A DNA stretch of 64,000 bases from Achromobacter ruhlandii. GTDB taxonomy: Bacteria; Pseudomonadota; Gammaproteobacteria; Burkholderiales; Burkholderiaceae_B. The stretch lies in assembly GCF_902859695.1 (NCBI RefSeq), contig NZ_CADIJL010000002.1:1-64000 (forward strand), in the 5' to 3' direction. Shown piece after piece: positions 29,403 through 37,566 of this stretch. The position numbers were made by a program, and so were the translations under genes. The notes below the pieces were generated by a model that saw only the letters and a list, made by a program, of their open reading frames with translations, was not told where the DNA came from and searched no databases. Position 1 is the first letter of the stretch; every line of letters starts with the position of its first letter.

Positions 29403-30332
29403 ATGGATATCTTCATTCAACAACTGATTAACGGCGTCACGCTCGGCAGCGTGTACGCCCTGGTCGCCCTTGGCTACACCATGGTGTACGGCATCATCGG
29501 GCTGATCAACTTCGCGCATGGCGACGTCGTCATGATCGGCGCGATGGCGGCCACCACGATCGCCATCTCGCTGGTCGGCGGCGACCCGTCCGCGTCCGCC
29601 TTCATGGTGCTGGGCCTGGGCCTGCTGGTGTCCGTGCCGCTGTGCATGGCCGTCGGCTGGACCGCCGAGCGCGTGGCCTACCGGCCGCTGCGCCGCGCGC
29701 CGCGCCTGGCCGCCCTGATCACCGCCATCGGCGTGTCCATCATCCTGCAGAACGTGGCGATGATGGGCTGGGGCCGCAACTACCTGAACTTCCCGCAGGT
29801 GCTGTCGCCGCGGGTGTTCGAGATCTTCGGCGCGCGCATGAGCACGCTGCAGATCGCCATCGTCGCGATCGCCGCGCTCATCATGGGCGGGCTGCTGGCC
29901 GTGGTGCACAAGACGCGCCTGGGCACCGCCATGCGCGCCACCGCGCAGAACCGCGAGGTGGCCGGCCTGATGGGCGTGAACATCAACACCGTGATCTCGG
30001 CGGCGTTCCTGATCGGCTCGGCGCTGGCCGCCGTGGCCGGCATGATGGTTGCCACCTACTACGGCGTGTCGCAATACACCATGGGCTTCATGCTGGGCCT
30101 GAAGGCCTTCACGGCCGCGGTGCTGGGTGGTATCGGCAACCTGGTCGGCGCCATGGCGGGCGGCCTGCTGCTGGGTATCATCGAATCGCTGGGCGCCGGC
30201 TACATCGGCGACCTGACCGGCGGCTTCCTGGGCAGCCACTACCAGGATGTGTTCGCGTTCTTCGTGCTGGTGCTGGTGCTGATTTTCCGTCCGTCCGGCC
30301 TGCTGGGCGAGCGTGTGGGGGACCGCGCATGA
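29403..30332 (+). CDS. livH: Branched-chain amino-acid ABC permease LivH
   Basis: A 309-residue inner-membrane permease of the LivH type. The N-terminus QQLINGVTLGSVYALVALGY and the GLINFAHGDVVMIGA segment are diagnostic; the conserved cytoplasmic loop AMRATAQNREVAGLMGVN contacts the ATPases. It has about eight hydrophobic segments. Its stop overlaps the livM start as ATGA, indicating translational coupling. Confidence 0.96.
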   Translation: MDIFIQQLINGVTLGSVYALVALGYTMVYGIIGLINFAHGDVVMIGAMAATTIAISLVGGDPSASAFMVLGLGLLVSVPLCMAVGWTAERVAYRPLRRAPRLAALITAIGVSIILQNVAMMGWGRNYLNFPQVLSPRVFEIFGARMSTLQIAIVAIAALIMGGLLAVVHKTRLGTAMRATAQNREVAGLMGVNINTVISAAFLIGSALAAVAGMMVATYYGVSQYTMGFMLGLKAFTAAVLGGIGNLVGAMAGGLLLGIIESLGAGYIGDLTGGFLGSHYQDVFAFFVLVLVLIFRPSGLLGERVGDRA

Positions 30333-31413
30333 GCACCACCCTGAAACACAGCGGGCTGTCGACCCGCAACCTGATCGGCATCGCGCTGATCGGCATCGTG
30401 CTGGCGGTGCTGCCGTTCGTGATCGGCATGGCCGGCCAGAGCTGGGTCCGCATCCTGAACTTCGCGCTGCTGTACGTGATGCTGTCGCTGGGCCTGAACA
30501 TCGTGGTGGGCTTCGCTGGCCTGCTGGACCTGGGCTACATCGCGTTCTACGCGGTGGGCGCCTACACCTGGGCGCTGCTGGCCTCGCCACACTTCGGGCT
30601 GCATCTGCCGTTCTGGGCGATCCTGCCGATCGCGCTGGCGGTGGCGTGCCTGTTCGGCGTGCTGCTGGGGGCGCCGACGCTCAAGTTGCGCGGCGACTAC
30701 CTGGCCATCGTGACGCTGGGCTTCGGTGAGATCATCCGCATCTTCCTGAACAACCTGAACGCGCCGGTCAACATCACCAACGGCCCGCAGGGCATTAACC
30801 GCATCGATACCTTCAAGGTGGGCGAGTTCGCCTTTGGCCGCACCGAGAGCCTGCTGGGCCTCCGCGTGACCGGGCCGGAGAAGTACTACTACCTGCTGCT
30901 GGCGCTGACGCTGATCATCATCCTGGTGTGCGTGCGCCTGCAGAACTCGCGCATCGGCCGCGCCTGGGAAGCCATCCGCGAAGACGAGATCGCCGCCAAG
31001 GCCATGGGCATCAACACCCGCAACATCAAGCTGCTGGCCTTCGCCATGGGCGCCTCGTTCGGCGGCGTGGCGGGCGCGCTGTTCGCGTCGATGCAGGGCT
31101 TCGTCAGCCCCGAGAGCTTCTCGCTGATGGAATCGATCTCGATCCTGTGCATGGTGGTGCTGGGCGGCATGGGCCACATCCCGGGCGTGATCCTGGGCGC
31201 GCTGATCCTGGCCGCGCTGCCGGAATTCCTGCGCGCGGTGGTCGAGCCGGTGCAGCAGATGGTGTTCGGCGCGGTGGTGCTGGATCCCGAGGGCATCCGC
31301 ATGCTGCTGTTCGGCCTGGCGATGGTGTGCGTGATGCTGTTCCGTCCCGCCGGCCTGTGGCCGTCGGCCGTGCGCAAGCGCGAACTGTCGACCAAGACCC
31401 AGGGAGGCGCGGC

Positions 31414-31417
<4 letters not shown>
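30329..31417 (+). CDS. livM: Branched-chain amino-acid ABC permease LivM
   Basis: A 362-residue second permease subunit. The segments SLGLNIVVGFAGLLDLGYIAF, LRGDYLAIVTLGFGEIIRI and the coupling-loop AWEAIREDEIAAKAMGIN are typical of LivM. The ATG at 30329 overlaps the livH stop by 4 bp and has GGGGGA upstream. The stop in turn overlaps livG as ATGA. Confidence 0.96.
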
Positions 31418-32210
<793 letters not shown>

Positions 32211-32214
<4 letters not shown>

Positions 32215-32948
32215 CGACGGCAAGCAAACCCCTACTGGAACTGCGCGGCCTGCAGGTCGCGTACGGCGGCATCCGCGCGGTGCGCGGCATCGACCTGCGC
32301 GTGGACGAAGGCGAACTGGTGTGCCTGATCGGCGCCAACGGCGCCGGCAAGAGCACGACCCTGCGCGCCATCTGCGGCCTGGTGCCGCTGGCCGGCGGCG
32401 AAGTGGTCTACGGCGGCCAGTCCATCGGCGGCCAGAAGTCGCACGAGCTGGTGCGCCAGGGCCTGGTGATGGTGCCCGAGGGCCGCGGCATCTTCGGCCA
32501 GCTCACCATCGAGGAAAACCTGGCGATGGGCGCCTACATCCGGCGCGACGCCGCGCAGGTGCGGCAGGACACCGACCGCGTGTTCACGCTGTTCCCGCGC
32601 CTGGCCGAGCGCCGCAAGCAGGCGGCCGGCACGCTTTCGGGCGGCGAGCAGCAGATGGTGGCGATGGGCCGCGCGATGATCGCGCGTCCGAAGCTGCTGT
32701 TGCTGGACGAACCCTCGATGGGACTGGCGCCGCTGATGGTCGAGAAGGTCTTTGAAGTGGTGCGCACCATCGCCAGCGAAGGTGTGACGATCCTCTTGAT
32801 CGAGCAGAACGCCCGCCTGGCGCTGGAGAACAGCCATCGCGGCTACGTGATGGAGTCCGGCGAGATCACCCTGTCGGGGCCGGCGCGCGACATGCTGCAC
32901 GACCCCAAGGTGCGCGCCGCGTACCTGGGGGAAGTGGAAGAGGCGTAG
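32211..32948 (+). CDS. livF: Branched-chain amino-acid ABC ATPase LivF
   Basis: A 245-residue ABC ATPase with Walker A GANGAGKST, signature LSGGEQQMVAMGRAM, Walker B LLLLDEPSMGLAP and the LIEQNARLAL segment typical of LivF. The start overlaps the livG stop (ATGA) with AGGAG upstream. A strong bidirectional terminator ends the operon 18 bp later. Confidence 0.96.
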
Positions 32949-32966
32949 GCCCGTCCATTTGCCGCA

Positions 32967-33000
32967 ATGAAAAAGCCCGGCCATGCCGGGCTTTTTTCAT
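32967..33000. terminator. Bidirectional terminator between livF and a convergent hydrolase
   Basis: GAAAAAGCCCGGC / GCCGGGCTTTTTTC form a long stem around CAT, with T-runs on both strands. It serves livF (+) and the alpha/beta hydrolase (-). Confidence 0.95.
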
Positions 33001-33011
33001 GCGCGTCGGGC

Positions 33012-33809
33012 TCAGCCGGTCTGGCGCTTGAGGAAGCCCTCGATCAGGGCGGCGAAGGCGGGCGGACATTCCTGCATCGGGTAATGGCCGCAATGCGCAA
33101 TGACGTGCAGCGTCGCGTTGGGATGCCAGGCCAGGAAGCTGCCTTGCATCGCTTGCGCGTCGATTCCCGGGTCTCGATCGCCGACTACGACCAGGAACGG
33201 CGTCTCGATTCCACGCACGGCGTCGACGAAGTCCGCCGTCACCAGCATGTCGAGGTACTTGCGCCGGCAGGCGGGCGCCACGGTCGCGCGGTTGTGGCGG
33301 ACCTTGGCGTCGGCCCAGCCGTCGGACAGGCCGCTGGAGACATGCCGGAACAGCCGCCGCAAGGCCTCGTCGTCTTCGGTGGTGCTGGCGAAGAACGCCA
33401 GGGCCTCCGGCCCCAGGCGGTTGCCGGCGGCGGAGACGGGGCATACCGCGATGGCGCTGGCGATGCGTGACGGCGCGTCCGCCGCCAGGCGTTGCGTGAT
33501 CATGCCAGTCATCGAATGGCCGACGATGTGGAACCGCTGCCAGCCGAGCCGGTCCGCGAGCGCGAGGCAGTCGGCGGCGATTTCCTCGACCGTGCAGGCG
33601 CCGGTCAGCGCGATGGATTGGCCGTAGCCGCGCAGGTCGGCGAACACGTAGGTGAAGGCCTGGCCGTCGAGCCAGGGCATGACGGCATCGTAGCTGCCGT
33701 GGTCGCCGAGCCAGTCGTGCAGGACCAGCACGGGGATCGGGCCGTGGCCCAGGCGCGCATAGCCGAGACCGGCCGGCGAGCCGGGATGGATTTCAAGGGA
33801 CGTCTTCAT
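33012..33809 (-). CDS. Alpha/beta-fold hydrolase
   Basis: A 265-residue hydrolase with the full catalytic triad: nucleophile Ser99 in GHSMTG, an acid in GDRDPGID (Asp211 or Asp213) and His242 in CGHYPMQE. The oxyanion-side HDW motif is at residues 31-33. There is no signal peptide. The substrate cannot be told: an ester, lactone or C-C bond are all possible in this superfamily. The ATG at 33809 has AAGGAA upstream on its strand; a longer in-frame reading to 33878 starts inside the terminator of the preceding MFS gene and is rejected. Confidence 0.9.
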   Translation of the reverse strand: MKTSLEIHPGSPAGLGYARLGHGPIPVLVLHDWLGDHGSYDAVMPWLDGQAFTYVFADLRGYGQSIALTGACTVEEIAADCLALADRLGWQRFHIVGHSMTGMITQRLAADAPSRIASAIAVCPVSAAGNRLGPEALAFFASTTEDDEALRRLFRHVSSGLSDGWADAKVRHNRATVAPACRRKYLDMLVTADFVDAVRGIETPFLVVVGDRDPGIDAQAMQGSFLAWHPNATLHVIAHCGHYPMQECPPAFAALIEGFLKRQTG

Positions 33810-33842
33810 TCCAGGTTTCCTTGTGTGAGGGGAACGAAAACG

Positions 33843-33875
33843 AAACGCCCTCCCGGCGGACCGGGAGGGCGTTTT
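33843..33875 (-). terminator. Terminator of the leftward MFS gene
   Basis: AAACGCCCTCCCGG and CCGGGAGGGCGTTT form a 14-bp stem with a 4-nt loop, between the MFS stop and the hydrolase start. On the minus strand it is followed by T-rich sequence. Confidence 0.9.
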
Positions 33876-33958
33876 CAAAGCGCCGCCATCCTATCAAATC
33901 GGCGGCGCGGGCGTCAACGGGGCGGCGTCGCCGCCGGTGCGCTGGCGGGAAGGCCGGC

Positions 33959-35242
33959 TCAGGCCGGCAGCGGCACGGCCCGCTCGCGGCCGATCAGCAG
34001 CGCGATGATGGCGGCGATCAGGCCGGTGGCGCCGGCCGCGACGAAGGCCATCAGGTAGCTGCCTTGCGACTGGCGCACCACGCCCGCCATCCAGGCCGCG
34101 CTGGCCGCGCCCAGCTGGTGGCCGGCAACGATCCAGCCGAACACGATGGGCGCCTCCCGGTCGCCGAAGGCTTCGGTGGCCAGGCGCAGCGTGGGCGGCA
34201 CGGTGGCGATCCAGTCCAGGCCGAAGAACACCGCGAAGATCGCCAGGCTGTAGAACGAGAAGTCGGAGTAGGGCAGGTAGATCAGCGCCAGGCCGCGCAG
34301 TCCGTAATAGACGAACAGCAGCTTGCGCGGATCGTAGCGGTCGGTCAGCCAGCCGGAGGCGGTGGTGCCGAACAGGTCGAAGATGCCCATGATCGCCAGC
34401 AGGCCGGCCGCCTGCACTTCGGGCATGCCATGGTCGCCGCAGAGCGCGATCAGGTGCGTGCCGACCAGGCCGTTGGTGGTGAAACCGCAGATGAAGAAGG
34501 TGGCGAACAGGAACCAGAAGGTGCGGGTCTTGGCGGCGCGGCCCAGGGCGCCGAAGGTGGCGGCGATCATGCCGGTGCGCGGCGCGACGGGCGCGGGCGG
34601 CGCATGCGGATCGCTGCCGAACGGCACCAGGCCGACGCTGGCGGGGCGGTCGGGCACCAGCCACCAGGCCAGCGGCACCAGCGCGGCGGCGGCGCCGGCC
34701 ACGGTCCACACCACCCGGGTCCAGTCGCCCGACGACGCCAGCGCCGCCAGCAGCGGCAGGAAGATCAGCGTGCCGGTGGCGGTGCTGGCCGTCAGCAGGC
34801 CCATCATCAGGCCGCGATGCTTGCTGAACCAGCGGTTGACCACGGTCGCGCCCATGACCACGGCGACCGCGCCCGAGCCGATGCCCGAGAACACGCCCCA
34901 CGTCATCAGCAGGTGCCACGGCTGGGTCATATAGGCGCTGATGGCGCTGGAGGCGGCCATCAACGACAGGGCGGCGATCAGCACGCGGCGCAGGCCGAAG
35001 CGTTCCATGGCGGCCGCGGCGAACGGCCCGACCAGGCCATACAGGAAGATGCCGACGGCGGCGGCGAATGAGGTGGTGCCGCGGTTCCAGCCGAAGCTTT
35101 CCTCCAGCGGCACCAGCAGCACGCTGGGCGAGGAGCGCAGGCCGGCCGATACCAGCAGGGCCAGGAACACGACCGCGACCACGACGAACGCGTACTTCTG
35201 GCCGGCGCGGCGGAAAGGGATGGGGGGTTGGGCTATACTCAT
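33959..35242 (-). CDS. MFS transporter (oxalate/formate or monocarboxylate-carrier type)
   Basis: A 427-residue, 12-TM carrier in two six-helix halves joined by a cytoplasmic loop around residues 200-230. Features include SFAAAVGIFLYGLVGPFAAAAMERFGLRRVL (TM2 with loop 2-3 motif), NRWFSKHRGLMMGL and SGWLTDRYDPRKLL. The pattern resembles the monocarboxylate/oxalate-formate antiporter branch; substrate is unknown. It diverges from a TetR regulator. Its start codon abuts the operator and has no Shine-Dalgarno sequence, so the mRNA may be leaderless. Repression by the TetR protein is likely. Confidence 0.9.
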   Translation of the reverse strand: MSIAQPPIPFRRAGQKYAFVVVAVVFLALLVSAGLRSSPSVLLVPLEESFGWNRGTTSFAAAVGIFLYGLVGPFAAAAMERFGLRRVLIAALSLMAASSAISAYMTQPWHLLMTWGVFSGIGSGAVAVVMGATVVNRWFSKHRGLMMGLLTASTATGTLIFLPLLAALASSGDWTRVVWTVAGAAAALVPLAWWLVPDRPASVGLVPFGSDPHAPPAPVAPRTGMIAATFGALGRAAKTRTFWFLFATFFICGFTTNGLVGTHLIALCGDHGMPEVQAAGLLAIMGIFDLFGTTASGWLTDRYDPRKLLFVYYGLRGLALIYLPYSDFSFYSLAIFAVFFGLDWIATVPPTLRLATEAFGDREAPIVFGWIVAGHQLGAASAAWMAGVVRQSQGSYLMAFVAAGATGLIAAIIALLIGRERAVPLPA

Positions 35243-35296
35243 GTTACTGACCGGTACGTAATTTGGTTTGCGAATAGTACGTACCGGTTAGTAACA
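35242..35296. promoter_or_regulatory. Operator for the divergent TetR/MFS pair: 19-bp inverted repeat
   Basis: TGTTACTGACCGGTACGTA (35242-35260) is repeated inverted as TACGTACCGGTTAGTAACA (35278-35296); 18 of 19 positions match across a 17-bp spacer. Each arm contains the small palindromes ACCGGT and TACGTA. It occupies most of the space between the MFS start and the TetR leader, as expected for a TetR binding site. Confidence 0.85.
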
Positions 35297-35374
35297 TCGT
35301 CAAGAGGTATTTTTGACGTCCCTGTTTTCAGGGCGGTCGGCCTTGCCGGCCGGTCTCAGTGAGGAGTTCCAGTC

Positions 35375-35998
35375 ATGGCCAGCAAATCCCCGGAGGGTGG
35401 CAAGACCGCCGCCGCCGATACGCCCGCGAAGCCGCTCCTGGCGGCCGATCGCATCCGCAAGACGGCGCGCGAGATGTTCTACCGCGACGGCATCCGGGCG
35501 GTGGGCGTGGACGCCATCGTCAACCAGGCCGGCGTCACCAAGCCCAGCCTGTACCGCAGCTTTTCGTCCAAGGACGAACTGGCCGCGGTCTACCTGCGCG
35601 ACTACGACGCCGAGTTCTGGGGGCGCTTCAACGCCGCCTGCGACGCGCATCCCGGCGATCCCCAGGCGGGGTTGCGGGCCTATCTGTCGGGCCTGAGCGT
35701 GCGGGCGGTGCAGAACGGCTATCGCGGCTGCGGATTGACCAATGCCGCGGTGGAATATCCCGAGGCCGGCCATCCGGCCCGCGTGGTCGCGGTCGAGCAC
35801 AAGGTCGAGCTGCGCCGGCGCCTGGCCGCCATGGCCGCCGAGATGGGCGCGCCCGATCCCGCCAAGCTGGGCGATGGGTTGTTGCTGCTGATCGAGGGCG
35901 CCTTCGTCTCCAGCCAGTTGTTCGGCGAGGGCGGTCCGGCCGCCCGGGTGGCCGACATGGCCGACCTGCTGATTGACGCACATCTCGGGCGGCGATAG
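35375..35998 (+). CDS. TetR-family transcriptional regulator
   Basis: A 207-residue repressor. Its N-terminal TetR HTH (residues ~25-70) contains RIRKTAREMFYRDGIRAVGVDAIVNQAGVTKPSLYRSF. The ligand domain (YRGCGLTNAAVEYPEAGHPA) is the type seen in regulators of small-molecule exporters. GAGGAG precedes the ATG. It very likely controls itself and the divergent MFS gene through the 35242-35296 repeat. The effector is unknown. Confidence 0.92.
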   Translation: MASKSPEGGKTAAADTPAKPLLAADRIRKTAREMFYRDGIRAVGVDAIVNQAGVTKPSLYRSFSSKDELAAVYLRDYDAEFWGRFNAACDAHPGDPQAGLRAYLSGLSVRAVQNGYRGCGLTNAAVEYPEAGHPARVVAVEHKVELRRRLAAMAAEMGAPDPAKLGDGLLLLIEGAFVSSQLFGEGGPAARVADMADLLIDAHLGRR

Positions 35999-36104
35999 GT
36001 TTTTTGCGCCGCACAATACTGGTGCCAGATGTGGTGCCGGATGCACCGTTATGGTGGTGTTTGTACCCATTCCGCAACGGCAAAAATAATGCTAGGCGTT
36101 TTTA

Positions 36105-36133
36105 TTGCAACGCAGCATGCGCGGGTCTAAGAT
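36105..36133 (+). promoter_or_regulatory. Sigma-70-type promoter of the 73-residue orphan gene
   Basis: TTGCAA (36105-36110) and TAAGAT (36128-36133) are spaced by exactly 17 bp in an AT-rich pocket. The predicted leader is about 38 nt, ending in AAGGAGAG before the ATG. Each hexamer matches consensus at four positions. Confidence 0.5.
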
Positions 36134-36177
36134 GGACTCGTGCTGTTCCCCCATCGCGCTTTCTCAAGGAGAGAATC

Positions 36178-36399
36178 ATGAGCGATACCGCGTTGAAAAA
36201 TGCCCGCATGTCGGATGCGCTGGAGCGGTCCCTGATCCGCGAGGCCATCAAGGCGGAAACCCTGTCCGGCCCGTTCTCGCGCATGGGCTGGCGTCGGCTG
36301 AAGCTGCGCCTGCGCCGGTTCGGCGGCGCTGTCGGCGAGGTGCTGCACGACATGGACGCCGGCCGCCGCCAGCATCCTGTGATTTCCGCCCACCGCTGA
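36178..36399 (+). CDS. Small basic hypothetical protein (73 aa)
   Basis: I do not recognise this protein. It begins MSDTALKNARMSDALERSLI and has an amphipathic helical first half. A strongly basic middle (RMGWRRLKLRLRRFGG) and a short hydrophilic tail follow; no signal peptide or membrane segment is seen. The charge pattern would suit membrane-surface or nucleic-acid binding. It is supported as a real gene by an excellent ribosome binding site (AAGGAGAG), a plausible promoter with 17-bp spacing and a perfect terminator 19 bp after the stop. It is monocistronic, between a TetR and a LysR gene. Confidence 0.75.
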   Translation: MSDTALKNARMSDALERSLIREAIKAETLSGPFSRMGWRRLKLRLRRFGGAVGEVLHDMDAGRRQHPVISAHR

Positions 36400-36417
36400 A
36401 CCCGGGCCATGCGCCAG

Positions 36418-36447
36418 AAAAAAACGCCAGCGATTGCTGGCGTTTTT
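36418..36447 (+). terminator. Terminator of the small orphan gene
   Basis: AAAACGCCAGC / GCTGGCGTTTT stem with GATT loop, followed by a further T and preceded by A-rich sequence; strong and probably bidirectional. Confidence 0.93.
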
Positions 36448-36512
36448 CATTGATGCGGGCATCATGGGATCCTGCCCTATGATTGCGTCTTGATCATTCA
36501 TCGGGAGCCGTC

Positions 36513-37430
36513 ATGGCGCGTCCGGATCTCAACCTGCTGTTGGCGTTGGATGCGTTGCTGGATGAGGGCAGTGTCATTGGCGCGGCGCGCCGCATGAACC
36601 TGAGCCCGCCGGCCATGAGCCGCACGCTGGGCCGCATCCGCGAAGCCCTGGGCGATCCGGTGTTCGTGCAGGTGGGCCGAAAGCTCATGCCAACGCCCAG
36701 GGCGCTCGCGCTGCGCGAGCAGGTGCGCGCGGCGCTCGATCAGGCCACCCAGGTGTTCGCGGCCGGCGCCGCGATCGACCTCAAATCCCTCGACCGGCGT
36801 TTCAACGTCCGCGCCACCGACGAGTTCGTCAGCGTTCATCTGGGGCAGTTGCTGGACGCCATGGCGACCGAGATGCCGCGCGCCACGCTGCGCTTTTCGC
36901 CGGAAGAGGACGACGTCGATGACGAAGCGCTGCGCAGCGGCCGCATCGATCTGTTCATCAGCGGGTCGCGCAAGCTTGGCCCGGAGATCCGCGTGCAGTC
37001 GCTGTTCACCACCACTTTTGTTGGCGTCGCCCGCGAGCATCACCCGATTTTCGACGATGAGATCACGCCCGAGCGCCTGACCCGTTGGGAGCACATCAAC
37101 GTGTCGCGGCGCGGCAAGTCCGCGGCGCCGATCGACACCGCCCTGGAGGCGAACGGCCTGCGCCGTCATGTGGCCCTGGTCGTGTCGAGCCCCTACACGG
37201 CGCTGTTCGCGCTGCAGGATTCGGATCTGCTGCTGCCCTTGCCCCGCCACCTTGCCAGCGGCGCGCTTGCCGCGGGCCTGCGCATCCGCCTGTTCGACCT
37301 GCCGATGCCCCTGGAAACCGCGCTGTTGACGCAGGCCTGGCACCCGCGCCTGGAAGGCGACCCCGCGCATCAGTGGTTGCGGCAGACGATCCACGCCCTG
37401 TGCCGCGGCGAGGCGCGGCAGGGGCGCTGA
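36513..37430 (+). CDS. LysR-family transcriptional regulator
   Basis: A 305-residue LysR-type regulator. Its winged HTH lies in residues ~5-65 (LNLLLALDALLDEGSVIGAARRMNLSPPAMSRTLGRIREALGDPVFV) and a periplasmic-binding-protein-like effector domain follows. The ATG at 36513 has GGGAG upstream; an in-frame TTG at 36483 does not. It is transcribed toward, and ends 136 bp before, a FUSC-type efflux operon, so it is the most likely regulator of that operon. Confidence 0.92.
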   Translation: MARPDLNLLLALDALLDEGSVIGAARRMNLSPPAMSRTLGRIREALGDPVFVQVGRKLMPTPRALALREQVRAALDQATQVFAAGAAIDLKSLDRRFNVRATDEFVSVHLGQLLDAMATEMPRATLRFSPEEDDVDDEALRSGRIDLFISGSRKLGPEIRVQSLFTTTFVGVAREHHPIFDDEITPERLTRWEHINVSRRGKSAAPIDTALEANGLRRHVALVVSSPYTALFALQDSDLLLPLPRHLASGALAAGLRIRLFDLPMPLETALLTQAWHPRLEGDPAHQWLRQTIHALCRGEARQGR

Positions 37431-37489
37431 CCTCTCGCTGCGGGGGCGGGCGGCGCGCGTCGATAAGTGCGCCGAACGCAATCGTGGCC

Positions 37490-37504
37490 GTGCGATAAAT
37501 TCAC
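37490..37504. promoter_or_regulatory. Possible LysR box before the efflux operon
   Basis: GTGCGATAAATTCAC has GTG/CAC ends spaced by 9 bp in the only AT-rich patch between the LysR gene and the FUSC gene. The motif is short and the call weak. Confidence 0.25.
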
Positions 37505-37566
37505 TTTTCCGCATGCATGGCGGTCTCTACAGTGGTGCGTCCGAATCACCATTGAAGAGTGTCATC

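Noticed and set aside
27891-30590. An 899-codon minus-strand frame across livK and livH
   Set aside because: Low-complexity Arg/His/Gln-rich translation crossing two good genes and two hairpins.
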